From Sphingobacterium puteale (lineage in GTDB: Bacteria; Bacteroidota; Bacteroidia; Sphingobacteriales; Sphingobacteriaceae), in NCBI RefSeq assembly GCF_003627955.1, contig NZ_RBWS01000001.1, positions 777,036 through 841,035 on the forward strand: a stretch of 64,000 nt of DNA. The letters run 5' to 3'. This document shows, in pieces, positions 43,984-53,154 of this stretch (its first letter is position 1; each line of letters begins with the position of its first letter). A model generated the notes under the pieces. It made no database searches and was not told where the DNA came from. It saw only the letters and a list, made by a program, of their open reading frames with translations. A program made the position numbers and the translations under genes.

Positions 43984-46788
43984 GTGAAAAAACTATTTCT
44001 TTTAGATGGAATGGCTCTGATATATAGAGCATATTTTGCATTGAGCAAGACCCCGCGCATCACCTCGACAGGGTTGAATACAGGGGCAATCATGGGATTT
44101 ACCAATACACTATTGGAGGTATTGAAAAATCAGCAACCTTCTCATATAGCAGTAGTGTTCGACACGGATGCTCCTACCGCACGCCATATTGAATTTGAAG
44201 CCTATAAAGCACATCGCGAAAAAATGCCCGAAGACCTTGCGGCATCTATTCCTTATATCTACCGTCTGATTGAAGGATTCAATATCCCGATCATTACAAT
44301 GGACGGCTATGAAGCGGACGATATCATCGGAACATTGGCGAAAAAAGCAGAACAAGAGAACTTCCAAGTCTACTGTATGACACCGGATAAAGATTTTGGT
44401 CAGCTTGTCTCGGACAATATTTTTATTTACAAACCGGCACGCATGGGCAATGGGGCTGAAGTACAAGGCGTCAAAGAAATTCTCGAAAAATGGGAAGTTA
44501 CCGATGTCTGCCAAGTCATTGATATTTTGGGTCTATGGGGGGATGCTGTAGATAATATCCCGGGAATTCCGGGCATCGGAGAGAAAACGGCAAAGAAACT
44601 TGTTCAGGAGTTTGGCTCCGTTGAGGGAATAATAGCCAACGCCGATCAGCTTAAGGGCAAAATGCGTGAAAACGTTGAAAATTTCGCCGAACAGGGACTG
44701 ATCTCAAAAAAACTAGCAACAATTCTATTGGATGTTCCAGTTGAGCTTAACGAAAAAGCATTGGAACTTGAGGATCCGAATAAAGAGATTCTCGAGCCGC
44801 TTTTTGCTGAATTGGAATTTAGAACGCTCGGGAAAAGAGTATTTGGAGAAGAATTCTCCATCTTTGAGAAAAGTGCTCCTGTAAATGGGCAGATGGATTT
44901 ATTTGCTGTACAGACAACAACTATAACCACAAGTACAGCTATAGAAATAGAAGCATCTCGTGAAAATATTGTTCTAAACAATATCCATAATACGACACAC
45001 GAATACATGTTAGTAGATACTCGTGATGAACAAGAAAAACTTGCCAAGGAGCTAACCACAAAGGACAGCTTTTGCTTTGATACTGAAACAACAGGATTAG
45101 ACGCGAATCTTGCTGATATTGTCGGACTTTCTTTTTCGTTTGAAACAGGAAGAGCATATTATATCCCTACACCAGCTAATCGGGAAGAAGCACAGCGAAT
45201 CGTCGACATCTTTAAACCAGTGCTTGAAAATCCGGCCATTGAAAAGATAGGTCAGAATATCAAATACGATATTCTCTTATTGGCAAGATATGGCGTTAAG
45301 GTTCAGGGGACCCTATTCGATACCATGCTGGCGCATTACCTCATTGACCCCGATACGCGGCATGGCATGGATGTACTTGCAGAGAACTATCTAAATTACA
45401 CCCCAGTCTCCATTACTGAACTCATTGGAGAAAAAGGGAAAAAGCAAGGAAATATGCGGGATGTTGATTTCGAAAAAATCAAAGAATATGCAGCAGAAGA
45501 TGCGGATATTACTTTGCAGCTCAAAAACATTTTCCATCCCCTTTTGGTAGAAACGGACACCTTAAAATTGGCTCAGGATGTAGAATTCCCACTTGTATAC
45601 GTGCTCGCGGAAATAGAACGCAATGGCGTAAAAGTGGATGTCACTGCCCTTGCTGAATTTTCCAAAACATTGGAACAGGACATCAAGGACCTAGAACATG
45701 CTATATTTGAAAAGGCAGGAGTTAATTTTAATATTGCATCTCCGAAACAATTAGGTGAAATACTGTTCGATAAACTCCGTTTGGATCCAAAGGCAAAAAA
45801 AACAAAAACAGGGCAATATAAAACGGGTGAAGATGTTCTATTAGCGTTAGCGCACAAATCGGATATCGTTCAAGATATTTTGAATTTTAGACAATTACAG
45901 AAATTAAAATCAACTTATGTAGATTCATTACCGGAGCTGATCAATCCAGAAACTGGTCTGATTCATACATCCTACAATCAAGCCGTCGCAGCCACTGGCC
46001 GCCTGAGCTCTACCAATCCCAATTTGCAGAATATTCCGATTCGCACGGAAAGAGGCCGGGAGGTGAGAAAAGCATTTATACCGCGTTCGGAGGACCATGT
46101 GATCTTATCCGCTGATTATTCACAGATTGAATTGCGCCTAATTGCGGAATTGAGTAAAGATCAAAATATGCTGGAAGCCTTTAATCAAGGCCATGATATC
46201 CACCGTGCTACGGCAGCAAAAGTGTATAATATGGCTTTTGATGAAGTGACATCAGAACAACGGCGAAACGCGAAGGCCGTAAACTTTGGGATTATTTATG
46301 GTCAATCCGCCTTTGGTCTATCCCAAAATCTAGGTATCTCACGCAAAGAAGCAGCGGACATTATCAATGAATACTTCAACCAATATACGGGTATAAAGAA
46401 GTATATGAGCGATGCTGTTGAATTTGCGAAAGAGAAAGGTTACGTTGAAACAATTTTAAAACGTAGACGTTATTTGAGAGATATTAATTCGGCAAACATG
46501 ACGGTTCGTGGATTTGCTGAACGAAATGCGATCAATGCACCAATTCAAGGATCAGCAGCAGATTTAATCAAGATCGCCATGATTGCAATACAACAAGAAA
46601 TCGAACAACAGGGACTCTCGGGTAAAATGATTATGCAGGTACATGATGAACTGGTCTTTGATGTTCCGAAACAAGAAATCGAAGCATTCAAAAGCATTAT
46701 TCTGGATAAAATGACAAATGCCATAAAAACCACAGTTCCATTGGTTGTCGAAATCGGAGAAGGTAAAAATTGGCTTGAGGCACATTAA
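43984..46788 (+). CDS. polA: DNA polymerase I
   Basis: A 934-residue repair and lagging-strand polymerase with all three activities. The 5'-3' exonuclease occupies about residues 1-300 (VVFDTDAPTARHIEFEAYKA, GYEADDIIGTLA). The 3'-5' exonuclease shows intact acidic residues Asp366 and Glu368 in FDTETTGLDA. The polymerase has motif A with Asp711 (LSADYSQIELR), motif B RRNAKAVNFGIIYGQSAFG and motif C QVHDE (885-889). The start codon is GTG at 43984; no suitable ATG gives the conserved MKKLFLLDGMALIYRAYFAL N-terminus. An AAGGAG site supports it. Confidence 0.97.
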   Translation: MKKLFLLDGMALIYRAYFALSKTPRITSTGLNTGAIMGFTNTLLEVLKNQQPSHIAVVFDTDAPTARHIEFEAYKAHREKMPEDLAASIPYIYRLIEGFNIPIITMDGYEADDIIGTLAKKAEQENFQVYCMTPDKDFGQLVSDNIFIYKPARMGNGAEVQGVKEILEKWEVTDVCQVIDILGLWGDAVDNIPGIPGIGEKTAKKLVQEFGSVEGIIANADQLKGKMRENVENFAEQGLISKKLATILLDVPVELNEKALELEDPNKEILEPLFAELEFRTLGKRVFGEEFSIFEKSAPVNGQMDLFAVQTTTITTSTAIEIEASRENIVLNNIHNTTHEYMLVDTRDEQEKLAKELTTKDSFCFDTETTGLDANLADIVGLSFSFETGRAYYIPTPANREEAQRIVDIFKPVLENPAIEKIGQNIKYDILLLARYGVKVQGTLFDTMLAHYLIDPDTRHGMDVLAENYLNYTPVSITELIGEKGKKQGNMRDVDFEKIKEYAAEDADITLQLKNIFHPLLVETDTLKLAQDVEFPLVYVLAEIERNGVKVDVTALAEFSKTLEQDIKDLEHAIFEKAGVNFNIASPKQLGEILFDKLRLDPKAKKTKTGQYKTGEDVLLALAHKSDIVQDILNFRQLQKLKSTYVDSLPELINPETGLIHTSYNQAVAATGRLSSTNPNLQNIPIRTERGREVRKAFIPRSEDHVILSADYSQIELRLIAELSKDQNMLEAFNQGHDIHRATAAKVYNMAFDEVTSEQRRNAKAVNFGIIYGQSAFGLSQNLGISRKEAADIINEYFNQYTGIKKYMSDAVEFAKEKGYVETILKRRRYLRDINSANMTVRGFAERNAINAPIQGSAADLIKIAMIAIQQEIEQQGLSGKMIMQVHDELVFDVPKQEIEAFKSIILDKMTNAIKTTVPLVVEIGEGKNWLEAH

Positions 46789-46796
46789 TTTTTGTT

Positions 46797-47927
46797 ATGA
46801 CTAAAAAAATCATTTATTTATTATTGTTCTTATCCTCGTACTGCTTTACGACTATTCAAGCACAAGAAGATAAACCCGTATTTTACGAAAAATTAGATCA
46901 GGGATTGATTCGTTTCCATTTTGATAAATATTATTATCTGGCAGCAAAAGACTGCGAATTCAAATCAATTGAACGCGTTAGCAAATTTGATTTCACAAAA
47001 CAGATTTTTGATGGGGAATTCCGTGACTTTGCGCCCAATGGTGGTCGTATGCTGGTCGGCAATTATAGGGAGGGAAAAAAAGAAGGCCTTTTTCAGGCTT
47101 TTCACCCAAATGGTGTGCTGAAATGGGAGATAAATTTTAAAGACAACTATCCTGTTGGCGATTGGAAATATTATTATCCCGATGGTAAACCGTTATTGAC
47201 GATCTCCTATGGTGATTTTGGTTATTTCATCAAAGATTACTGGGATAACCGGGGAAAACAGGAAGTTGTTGAAGGTGAAGGAAACTATGAATTTGCAATA
47301 CCTTTTGAAGGCTTCACTGAATTTGGTTACGATTTTTATCTTCGCAAAGGTAAAGTAAAAGGTGGTAAACCGCAGGGAAATTGGAACACCTACTTTTACA
47401 ATGTGGGGCAGCAACCTATTTACGCAATGACACAACGATTTGCCAATGGGAAAATCACCACCACCTACGATGATAATGGAGAACTCCCAAGCGAAGATTT
47501 TCAGTCGTTGAGTATTTTGCCCTACGACTATTTTGTCCGTGCAGAATTATTACAGAGTAAATCCTGTAATTTTGATGACTATTCAAATTTCTATACGTTT
47601 CTTGCCAAACGCTTTACCGATGGCTTCAATAAAAGTGGAATTGAACTTACCGGCCAATTAAACTTTTCCTACGACGTTGAGGTCAAGAAAACAGGGATAG
47701 CCAATTTACGGAGTCTTAAATTGAATGTAAACTCAGATAATGAAAACTATCTTAATATTTTGAATCGCATTGCCAAAAGCATAGATTTTTATTTCCCAAC
47801 CTACAAACAAGATCAACCTCAGGACGATACGATTAAAGTTTCTGGAAGTGTTGCAACAGCAGGTGATGGAAATGTCTATACGCATTCAATTAAAATTGAA
47901 AGAGAAATCGACAATTCGAGTAAATAA
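46797..47927 (+). CDS. exported MORN-repeat-like protein
   Basis: A 376-residue protein with a signal peptide (IIYLLLFLSSYCFTTIQAQ). Several MORN/YwqK-type repeats follow between residues 60 and 225: GEFRDFAPNGGRMLVGNYRE, then EGLFQAFHPNGVLKWEINFK and GDWKYYYPDGKPLLTISYG. The C-terminal 130 residues are different and unassigned. Such repeats are found in many Bacteroidota exported proteins whose role is unknown. It starts 8 nt after polA and may be read through from it. Confidence 0.75.
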   Translation: MTKKIIYLLLFLSSYCFTTIQAQEDKPVFYEKLDQGLIRFHFDKYYYLAAKDCEFKSIERVSKFDFTKQIFDGEFRDFAPNGGRMLVGNYREGKKEGLFQAFHPNGVLKWEINFKDNYPVGDWKYYYPDGKPLLTISYGDFGYFIKDYWDNRGKQEVVEGEGNYEFAIPFEGFTEFGYDFYLRKGKVKGGKPQGNWNTYFYNVGQQPIYAMTQRFANGKITTTYDDNGELPSEDFQSLSILPYDYFVRAELLQSKSCNFDDYSNFYTFLAKRFTDGFNKSGIELTGQLNFSYDVEVKKTGIANLRSLKLNVNSDNENYLNILNRIAKSIDFYFPTYKQDQPQDDTIKVSGSVATAGDGNVYTHSIKIEREIDNSSK

Positions 47928-47928
47928 T

Positions 47929-47936
47929 TATCTTTG
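47929..47936 (+). promoter_or_regulatory. -7 element of psd
   Basis: TATCTTTG is an exact -7 match 15 nt before the psd ATG. No well-spaced TTG is seen upstream. Confidence 0.5.
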
Positions 47937-47951
47937 CAGAAATAAATAGAT

Positions 47952-48605
47952 ATGAAATTCCATAAAGAAGGATATACCACCTTAGCGATTGCTATACTTA
48001 TTATCTTTATCATCAATGCCGTTGCGGATTATTATGATGCGTCACAGTATGTAAAATGGTTTATATACGCCCTTTCAGCATTCTTATTCATCACTGTTGT
48101 CCAGTTTTTTAGAAGCCCCAAGAAAGTCGTTAGTCCACAAGATGGTACAATCTTATGCCCCGCAGATGGAAAAGTTGTAGTTATCGAAGAAACCGAAGAA
48201 AACGAGTATTTTCATGACAGAAGGATACAGGTCTCCATTTTCATGTCTCCCGTCAATGTGCATGTGAATCGAAACCCCATCAGTGGTCTGGTCACTTTTT
48301 TCAAATACCATCCGGGAAAATTTTTGGTTGCCTGGCATCCAAAATCCTCTACAGATAACGAAAGAACGACTGTCGTGGTGAAAGACAACGCAGGCAGAGA
48401 AGTTCTTTTCCGTCAAATCGCCGGCGCATTGGCCCGTCGCATTGTTTGGTATGTAAAAGAAAATGATCAGGTCGTTCAAGGAACCGAGTTCGGTTTTATC
48501 AAATTTGGTTCGCGTGTCGATCTATTTCTACCGCTGGGAACAGAAATCAATGTGAATATTGGCGATAAAGTTACTGGGGCCAAGACCATTATCGGAAAAT
48601 TTTAA
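47952..48605 (+). CDS. psd: phosphatidylserine decarboxylase family protein
   Basis: Makes phosphatidylethanolamine from phosphatidylserine. The 217-residue protein is the short, archaeal-type form. It has two N-terminal membrane helices (about residues 8-24 and 36-52), then FMSPVNVHVNRNPISG and RQIAGALARRIV. The self-cleavage site is Gly186-Ser187 in FIKFGSRVDLFLP, where the Ser becomes the pyruvoyl group. A C-terminal IGDKVTGAKTIIGKF follows. It has its own -7 element and ends at a terminator just before the kinase gene. Confidence 0.93.
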   Translation: MKFHKEGYTTLAIAILIIFIINAVADYYDASQYVKWFIYALSAFLFITVVQFFRSPKKVVSPQDGTILCPADGKVVVIEETEENEYFHDRRIQVSIFMSPVNVHVNRNPISGLVTFFKYHPGKFLVAWHPKSSTDNERTTVVVKDNAGREVLFRQIAGALARRIVWYVKENDQVVQGTEFGFIKFGSRVDLFLPLGTEINVNIGDKVTGAKTIIGKF

Positions 48606-48634
48606 CAATTTATTAATACCATAATAAGTAACTT

Positions 48635-48658
48635 AGGCTCCAATTAGGGGCCTTTTTT
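48635..48658 (+). terminator. intrinsic terminator abutting the kinase gene
   Basis: AGGCTCC pairs with GGGGCCT (one G-U pair) around AATTA, followed by six Ts. It ends only nine bases before the ATG of the histidine kinase at 48668. It either ends the psd transcript or attenuates expression of the kinase. Confidence 0.82.
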
Positions 48659-48667
48659 ATTCAACAG

Positions 48668-49705
48668 ATGAATTTTAGACAATTATTATTGGCAAACTCC
48701 GCTGGCGTTGGTATCGCAATATCCACCATCAGCTTCTATTATAAACATGATCTTCAGACCGCGCTGATTATATTTTTTGTTGCACTTGTGGTCTGCTTTC
48801 TTCTATTCAATTATCTGTTCGAGAAATACATCTATCGTCGTCTCAACACCATGTATAAGCTAATTCACAACCTCAAGCTCGGCAAGGACCTTAAAGATGC
48901 AATTGGTGAACACGTCAGTGAAGATCCCATCACAGATGCCGAGAACGATGTCAAAGCCTGGGCGAAAGATAAAAAAAATGAAATTGAACAATTAAAATCT
49001 CAGGAGAAATTTCGGCGTGAATTCCTATCCAATATCTCACATGAATTCAAAACGCCCCTCTTTGCCACCCAAGGTTACATCGAAACCCTGCAAGATGGAT
49101 TAATGGAGGAGGATATGGAAATGGCAAAAAATTTCTTGGATAAAGCAGCACGCAACCTCGACAGATTAAATTACCTGATTCAGGATTTAGATGAAATATC
49201 CAAACTGGAATCTGGCAAAATGGTCTTAAATATAGAAAAATTTGATATTGTAGACCTGATCAAAGACACTTCGTATTCATTGGAAGACAAAGCCAAACAG
49301 CACAATATCAAAATCGAGTTCAAGCCCAAGGCCGGGACACCACATTGGGTCAAAGCCGATCGCAATAAAATACATCAGGTACTATATAATCTGATAGACA
49401 ACTCACTCAAATACGGAAAAGAAGGCGGGACCACGAAAATAAAAATTTTCCCACTTTTTGAGCAAGTACTCATAGAAATCACAGACGATGGATACGGCAT
49501 TGAAGAAAAGAACCTCAACCGGGTATTCGAACGATTCTTTCGAACAGACAAAAGTAGATCTAGAGATATTGGCGGATCCGGCTTAGGTCTCGCTATTGTA
49601 AAACATATTATTGAAGCCCATCAGCAGAATGTTAATGTGCGCAGTACCGAGGGTATTGGAACCACTTTTGGCTTTACTTTACAAAAAGTTCAGACTGGAG
49701 ATTAA
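48668..49705 (+). CDS. PhoR-like sensor histidine kinase
   Basis: A 345-residue membrane kinase with two N-terminal helices (about 5-25 and 30-50) and almost no periplasmic loop. A short linker leads to the HisKA domain with phospho-acceptor His125 in FLSNISHEFKTPL. The catalytic domain has the N box (HQVLYNLIDNSLKYG), G1 (DDGYGI), F box (FERFFRTD) and G2 (GGSGLGLAIVKHI). The domain layout resembles PhoR, and the next genes are a phosphate-transport pair. No response regulator is encoded in the window. The gene has no room for a promoter between the preceding terminator and its start. Confidence 0.88.
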   Translation: MNFRQLLLANSAGVGIAISTISFYYKHDLQTALIIFFVALVVCFLLFNYLFEKYIYRRLNTMYKLIHNLKLGKDLKDAIGEHVSEDPITDAENDVKAWAKDKKNEIEQLKSQEKFRREFLSNISHEFKTPLFATQGYIETLQDGLMEEDMEMAKNFLDKAARNLDRLNYLIQDLDEISKLESGKMVLNIEKFDIVDLIKDTSYSLEDKAKQHNIKIEFKPKAGTPHWVKADRNKIHQVLYNLIDNSLKYGKEGGTTKIKIFPLFEQVLIEITDDGYGIEEKNLNRVFERFFRTDKSRSRDIGGSGLGLAIVKHIIEAHQQNVNVRSTEGIGTTFGFTLQKVQTGD

Positions 49706-49743
49706 ACAATTGATGACACTTTTGTGTTTAAACAAAACCAATG

Positions 49744-49777
49744 TTAACATTAACTTAACATTAGGGTATTATTTTTG
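49744..49777 (+). promoter_or_regulatory. candidate Pho-box and -7 promoter element before the Pit operon
   Basis: Two TTAACA copies (49744-49749 and 49755-49760) are spaced exactly 11 bp apart, like the direct repeats recognised by PhoB/PhoP regulators. An exact -7 element TATTTTTG (49770-49777) follows nine bases later, and no TTG lies at the -33 position. This layout fits an activator-dependent promoter for the phosphate-transport pair. Confidence 0.55.
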
Positions 49778-49795
49778 CAAAAATAAATTTAAGAT

Positions 49796-50443
49796 ATGTC
49801 TTTAAATAGCATTTTTCAATACTTCGTTCCAAAGGACAAAAAATTCTTCCCTTTGTTTGAACAAGCAGGCAACAATTTGATCGAAATGTCTCAATTGTTA
49901 AAAGATATTGTTAACTCAAACAATCCCGAAAAGAAGAAGGAGTTCACACGCAAGATGGAAGACTTGGAGCACAGAGGCGACAACATCACCCATCAAATTC
50001 ATTTGGAACTAGGCAAAAACTTTATAACTCCTTTTGACCGTGAAGATATACACTCACTAGCAAGTTCATTGGATGATGTAGCGGACTTTATACATGGCGC
50101 TGCCAACAGAATGGATTTATACAAAGTAGAAAAAGCAACAGAGCCAATGATCGAAATCGCGGATCTATTGGTAGAAGCTACGGAGCATGTCTCAAAAGCA
50201 ATCCACGAACTTCGTGACTTAAAAAACATTCGCAACATTACTGATTCGTGCGTACGCATCAATAGTGTTGAAAACAAAGCAGACTATATTTTTGACAAAG
50301 CGGTGGCTGATCTTTTTGAATTTGAAAAAGATGCGATCTCATTGATCAAACACAAAGAGGTATTATCCGCAATGGAAGATGCAACAGACAAATGCGAGGA
50401 TGTTGCTAACGTCTTAGAAAGTATTCTGGTTAAAAACGCATAA
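49796..50443 (+). CDS. DUF47 family (PhoU-like) Pit accessory protein
   Basis: A 215-residue all-helical cytosolic protein of the DUF47/PhoU-like family. Characteristic segments are KKEFTRKMEDLEHRGDNITH and FITPFDREDIHSLASSLDDV, then ADFIHGAANRMDLY and ENKADYIFDKAV. The acidic residues in these helices bind metal clusters in PhoU-like folds. It is encoded 37 nt upstream of a Pit transporter, the standard pairing, and probably regulates phosphate uptake through it. Confidence 0.92.
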   Translation: MSLNSIFQYFVPKDKKFFPLFEQAGNNLIEMSQLLKDIVNSNNPEKKKEFTRKMEDLEHRGDNITHQIHLELGKNFITPFDREDIHSLASSLDDVADFIHGAANRMDLYKVEKATEPMIEIADLLVEATEHVSKAIHELRDLKNIRNITDSCVRINSVENKADYIFDKAVADLFEFEKDAISLIKHKEVLSAMEDATDKCEDVANVLESILVKNA

Positions 50444-50480
50444 TCATTCGATCATTAGTGCATAAAAATTCTACGAGATT

Positions 50481-51491
50481 ATGATGTCAACATTACTCGT
50501 TGTTGTGATTGTCCTAGCGATTGCATTTGACTACATCAATGGATTCCATGATGCCGCCAACTCAATTGCGACAGTTGTATCAACAAAAGTTCTCACACCG
50601 GCAATGGCTGTATTATGGGCTGCCATATTCAACTTTGCTGCTTATTTCTACTTTACAGACCATAAAGTGGCCAACACCATTGCCAAAACGGTACTGGAAG
50701 AATATATTACCCTTGAGGTCATCTTTGCGGGCTTACTGGCAGCAATTGGCTGGAACTTGTTTACTTGGTATTACGGAGTACCATCGAGTTCATCACATAC
50801 TTTGATTGGAGGTTTTGCGGGATCAGGAATGGCCTATGCTTTCATTCTTGGAGCAGATCCTATTCATGCCATTAATATCGATGCGACTTTAAAAATTATC
50901 GCTTTCATTGTTCTGGCCCCGATCATTGGTATGACCATATCCATTATCATTACGCTCATAGTAATCAACTTGGCGAAAAACTCCCGTCCTAGTGTTGCCG
51001 AAAAATGGTTTAAAGTATTACAGTTGGTTTCTTCGGCAGGCTTGAGTTTTGCCCATGGAGGTAATGACGCACAAAAGGTAATGGGTATTATCCTTGTAGC
51101 CATGGTCGCTGGCGGTTATATGGAAAACACGGAACATATGCCTGAATGGATTCCATTGACTTGTTACGCAGCAATAGCAGCCGGAACAATGAGTGGTGGC
51201 TGGAAAATTGTGAAAACAATGGGAACGAAAATTACGAAAGTAACACCATTAGAAGGGGTATGTGCCGAATCTGCGGGAGCCGTTACCTTAGGGATAACCG
51301 AACATTTCGGGATTCCGGCATCTACAACACACACAATCACAGGTGCCATTATCGGTGTCGGTGTTGTCAAGCGTGTATCAGCTGTCCGCTGGGGAGTTAC
51401 CATCAGTTTATTATGGGCTTGGATACTGACAATTCCGGTGTCGGCATTGCTTGGCGGGCTGTCTTTAGTTATCGTTCATTATTTACTTTAG
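50481..51491 (+). CDS. pit: inorganic phosphate transporter, Pit family
   Basis: A 336-residue low-affinity phosphate permease. Both Pit signatures are present: FDYINGFHDAANSIATVVST in the N-terminal half and SAGLSFAHGGNDAQKVMGII in the C-terminal half. GVPSSSSHTLIGGFAGSGMA and GIPASTTHTITGAIIGVG are the paired phosphate-site loops. About ten membrane helices are visible. It is co-transcribed with the DUF47 gene under the possible Pho-box. A long hairpin terminator follows. Confidence 0.94.
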   Translation: MMSTLLVVVIVLAIAFDYINGFHDAANSIATVVSTKVLTPAMAVLWAAIFNFAAYFYFTDHKVANTIAKTVLEEYITLEVIFAGLLAAIGWNLFTWYYGVPSSSSHTLIGGFAGSGMAYAFILGADPIHAINIDATLKIIAFIVLAPIIGMTISIIITLIVINLAKNSRPSVAEKWFKVLQLVSSAGLSFAHGGNDAQKVMGIILVAMVAGGYMENTEHMPEWIPLTCYAAIAAGTMSGGWKIVKTMGTKITKVTPLEGVCAESAGAVTLGITEHFGIPASTTHTITGAIIGVGVVKRVSAVRWGVTISLLWAWILTIPVSALLGGLSLVIVHYLL

Positions 51492-51523
51492 AAAGAATTT
51501 CTTAATTTTTTTCTTAAAGCTAT

Positions 51524-51578
51524 TGAAACAAAACAAAAATTTGGTACTTTCGTACCGGATTTTTGTTTTGTTGTTTCA
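51524..51578 (+). terminator. long terminator hairpin after pit
   Basis: TGAAACAAAACAAAAATTTG plus GTAC (51524-51547) pairs with GTACCGGATTTTTGTTTTGT plus TGTTTCA (51552-51578). The stem is more than 20 bp, with two G-U pairs and one small bulge, and a TTTC loop. The 3' arm is T-rich. It separates pit from ompA. Confidence 0.85.
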
Positions 51579-51641
51579 CATTAAATACTTAATTTAGTAC
51601 AAAATATAGTAAAAACAAAAATTTAACATAATTTTAAGACT

Positions 51642-51658
51642 TTGGCACGGCAATTGTA
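51642..51658 (+). promoter_or_regulatory. candidate sigma-54 promoter of ompA
   Basis: TTGGCACGGCAATTGTA matches the sigma-54 consensus TTGGCACG-N4-TTGCW at every fixed position but one (T for C at -12), with correct spacing. It would place the start near 51669, about 65 nt before the ompA ATG. No TAnnTTTG element competes with it nearby. Confidence 0.55.
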
Positions 51659-51734
51659 CTGTTCCATGTGTTAAGACAAGAGAATTTAAAGTTTGAAAAC
51701 AATTAAAATTAATAATAACCTTAAAAACAAGAGT

Positions 51735-53126
51735 ATGAACTATTCTACAATTAAAAAAACAGCTGTTGCTGCTACATTAGTTGCCGCTTTAGGTTTCGCT
51801 GATACAGCACAAGCTCAACAAGTATTCGGTGGTAGATCACAATACAGAACTTGGTCTATCGGAGTTCAAGGCGGTATCACTACTCCCAATGCTTTAATCG
51901 GTGGTAACAATAACTTTGGCCAAAAAGTTGGTTACTTCCAAAACAAAGTAGGTGAGTATTATGGTTTGACAGTACGTAAACAATTTTCTCACCTTTTCGG
52001 TTTAGAAGTTGAAGCTAACCGTGGTAAGATCAAAACGTATAACCATGATGAGTCTGGTCCTGCTTTCGAAACCTTTTCTGGCTCTAAATTGGGTCGTGCT
52101 CAATCAGCAGAAACAAAGGTAAACTGGGCGGCTAGCTTAAATGGTGTATTCCAATTAGGTACTATTGACTTCTTGAGAAGAGAAAATGCAGTTAATTTCT
52201 ATGCTAAAGTAGGTATAGGTGCATTCGCTTACAATCCTATCCAGTACTCTAACAATGATTTTGGCGGAACTGTTGTTTATAACCAAAAATGGGGTGAAGA
52301 CGTATTAGGGGATCGTTCTCCTTCAGAACCTCAAGACAAGGAGTACCGTCTAGGTATGATCGTTCCAGTAGGTGTTGGTGCTAAATTCAAATTATCTGAA
52401 GTTGTTGCCTTAAACTTAGGTTACACAATGAACTTCACGGATGAAGCATTATTGTACGGCCCAGGCAGAAACACTAGTACAAAACAACGTTTCGCTAACG
52501 TATACGGTGGTTTAGAATTCACTTTAGGTTCAAAAGACAAACAAAACTTGACTTTTGCTAACCCAGTTGCTACAATGTATGATGAATTGAAAGATCCTTC
52601 ATTGAGAAACGAAGTTGAAGCATTGAAACAACGTGTAAGCACTTTAGAAGGTACTGTTAACACATTAAGCGCTGATGCTGATGGTGACGGTGTATCTGAC
52701 AAATTTGATAAATGTCCTAACACGCCAGCTGGTACTCCAGTAGACGGTTCAGGATGTCCTATCAAATTCCCAGAGCCAGTTGTTAACAATGTAACTTCTA
52801 ACGGTTACTATGCTCCAATTCAATTTGAATTTGACAGCTCAGTGTTGAAAACTGAATCTTACTCAACTTTAGACAAATTGGCTAAAGAAGTACGTGATAA
52901 CAATTCATCTGTAACTTTAGACGGTTATGCATCTGCAGAAGGTTCTGAAGCTTACAACTTGACTTTGTCTAAAGACCGTGCTAACTCTGTAAAACAATAT
53001 TTAGTAAATGCTGGTGTTTCTTCATCAAGCATCACTGCTAACGGTTACGGAGAGAAAAACCCAGTTGCTTCTAATTCAACTGAAGAAGGTCGTGTTCAAA
53101 ACCGTCGTGTTGAGATCAAAAAATAA
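51735..53126 (+). CDS. OmpA-family outer-membrane protein
   Basis: A 463-residue protein from ATG 51735 (a TTG 14 codons upstream is less likely). The signal peptide ends at ADTAQAQ. The first 280 residues form an N-terminal barrel or surface domain. A calcium-binding thrombospondin type 3-like stretch follows (DADGDGVSDKFDKCPNTPAG). The C-terminal OmpA peptidoglycan-binding domain includes FEFDSSVLKTESYSTLDKLA, LDGYASAEGSEAYNLTLSKD and RVQNRRVEI. It anchors the outer membrane to the wall. Codon use is strongly biased (GGT, AAC, CGT), so it is probably very abundant. It is a single-gene unit. Confidence 0.93.
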   Translation: MNYSTIKKTAVAATLVAALGFADTAQAQQVFGGRSQYRTWSIGVQGGITTPNALIGGNNNFGQKVGYFQNKVGEYYGLTVRKQFSHLFGLEVEANRGKIKTYNHDESGPAFETFSGSKLGRAQSAETKVNWAASLNGVFQLGTIDFLRRENAVNFYAKVGIGAFAYNPIQYSNNDFGGTVVYNQKWGEDVLGDRSPSEPQDKEYRLGMIVPVGVGAKFKLSEVVALNLGYTMNFTDEALLYGPGRNTSTKQRFANVYGGLEFTLGSKDKQNLTFANPVATMYDELKDPSLRNEVEALKQRVSTLEGTVNTLSADADGDGVSDKFDKCPNTPAGTPVDGSGCPIKFPEPVVNNVTSNGYYAPIQFEFDSSVLKTESYSTLDKLAKEVRDNNSSVTLDGYASAEGSEAYNLTLSKDRANSVKQYLVNAGVSSSSITANGYGEKNPVASNSTEEGRVQNRRVEIKK

Positions 53127-53154
53127 TCGTATATAAAATTTATACCATTATATT

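Noticed and set aside
43878..44105. N-terminal extension of RsgA by 76 residues
   Set aside because: The extra residues do not resemble the family and would overlap the polA promoter and start; ATG 43877 gives the normal OB-fold start.
44110..45157. Several minus-strand frames of 72-137 codons opposite polA
   Set aside because: They run antisense to the 5'-3' and 3'-5' exonuclease domains of polA and show no homology of their own.
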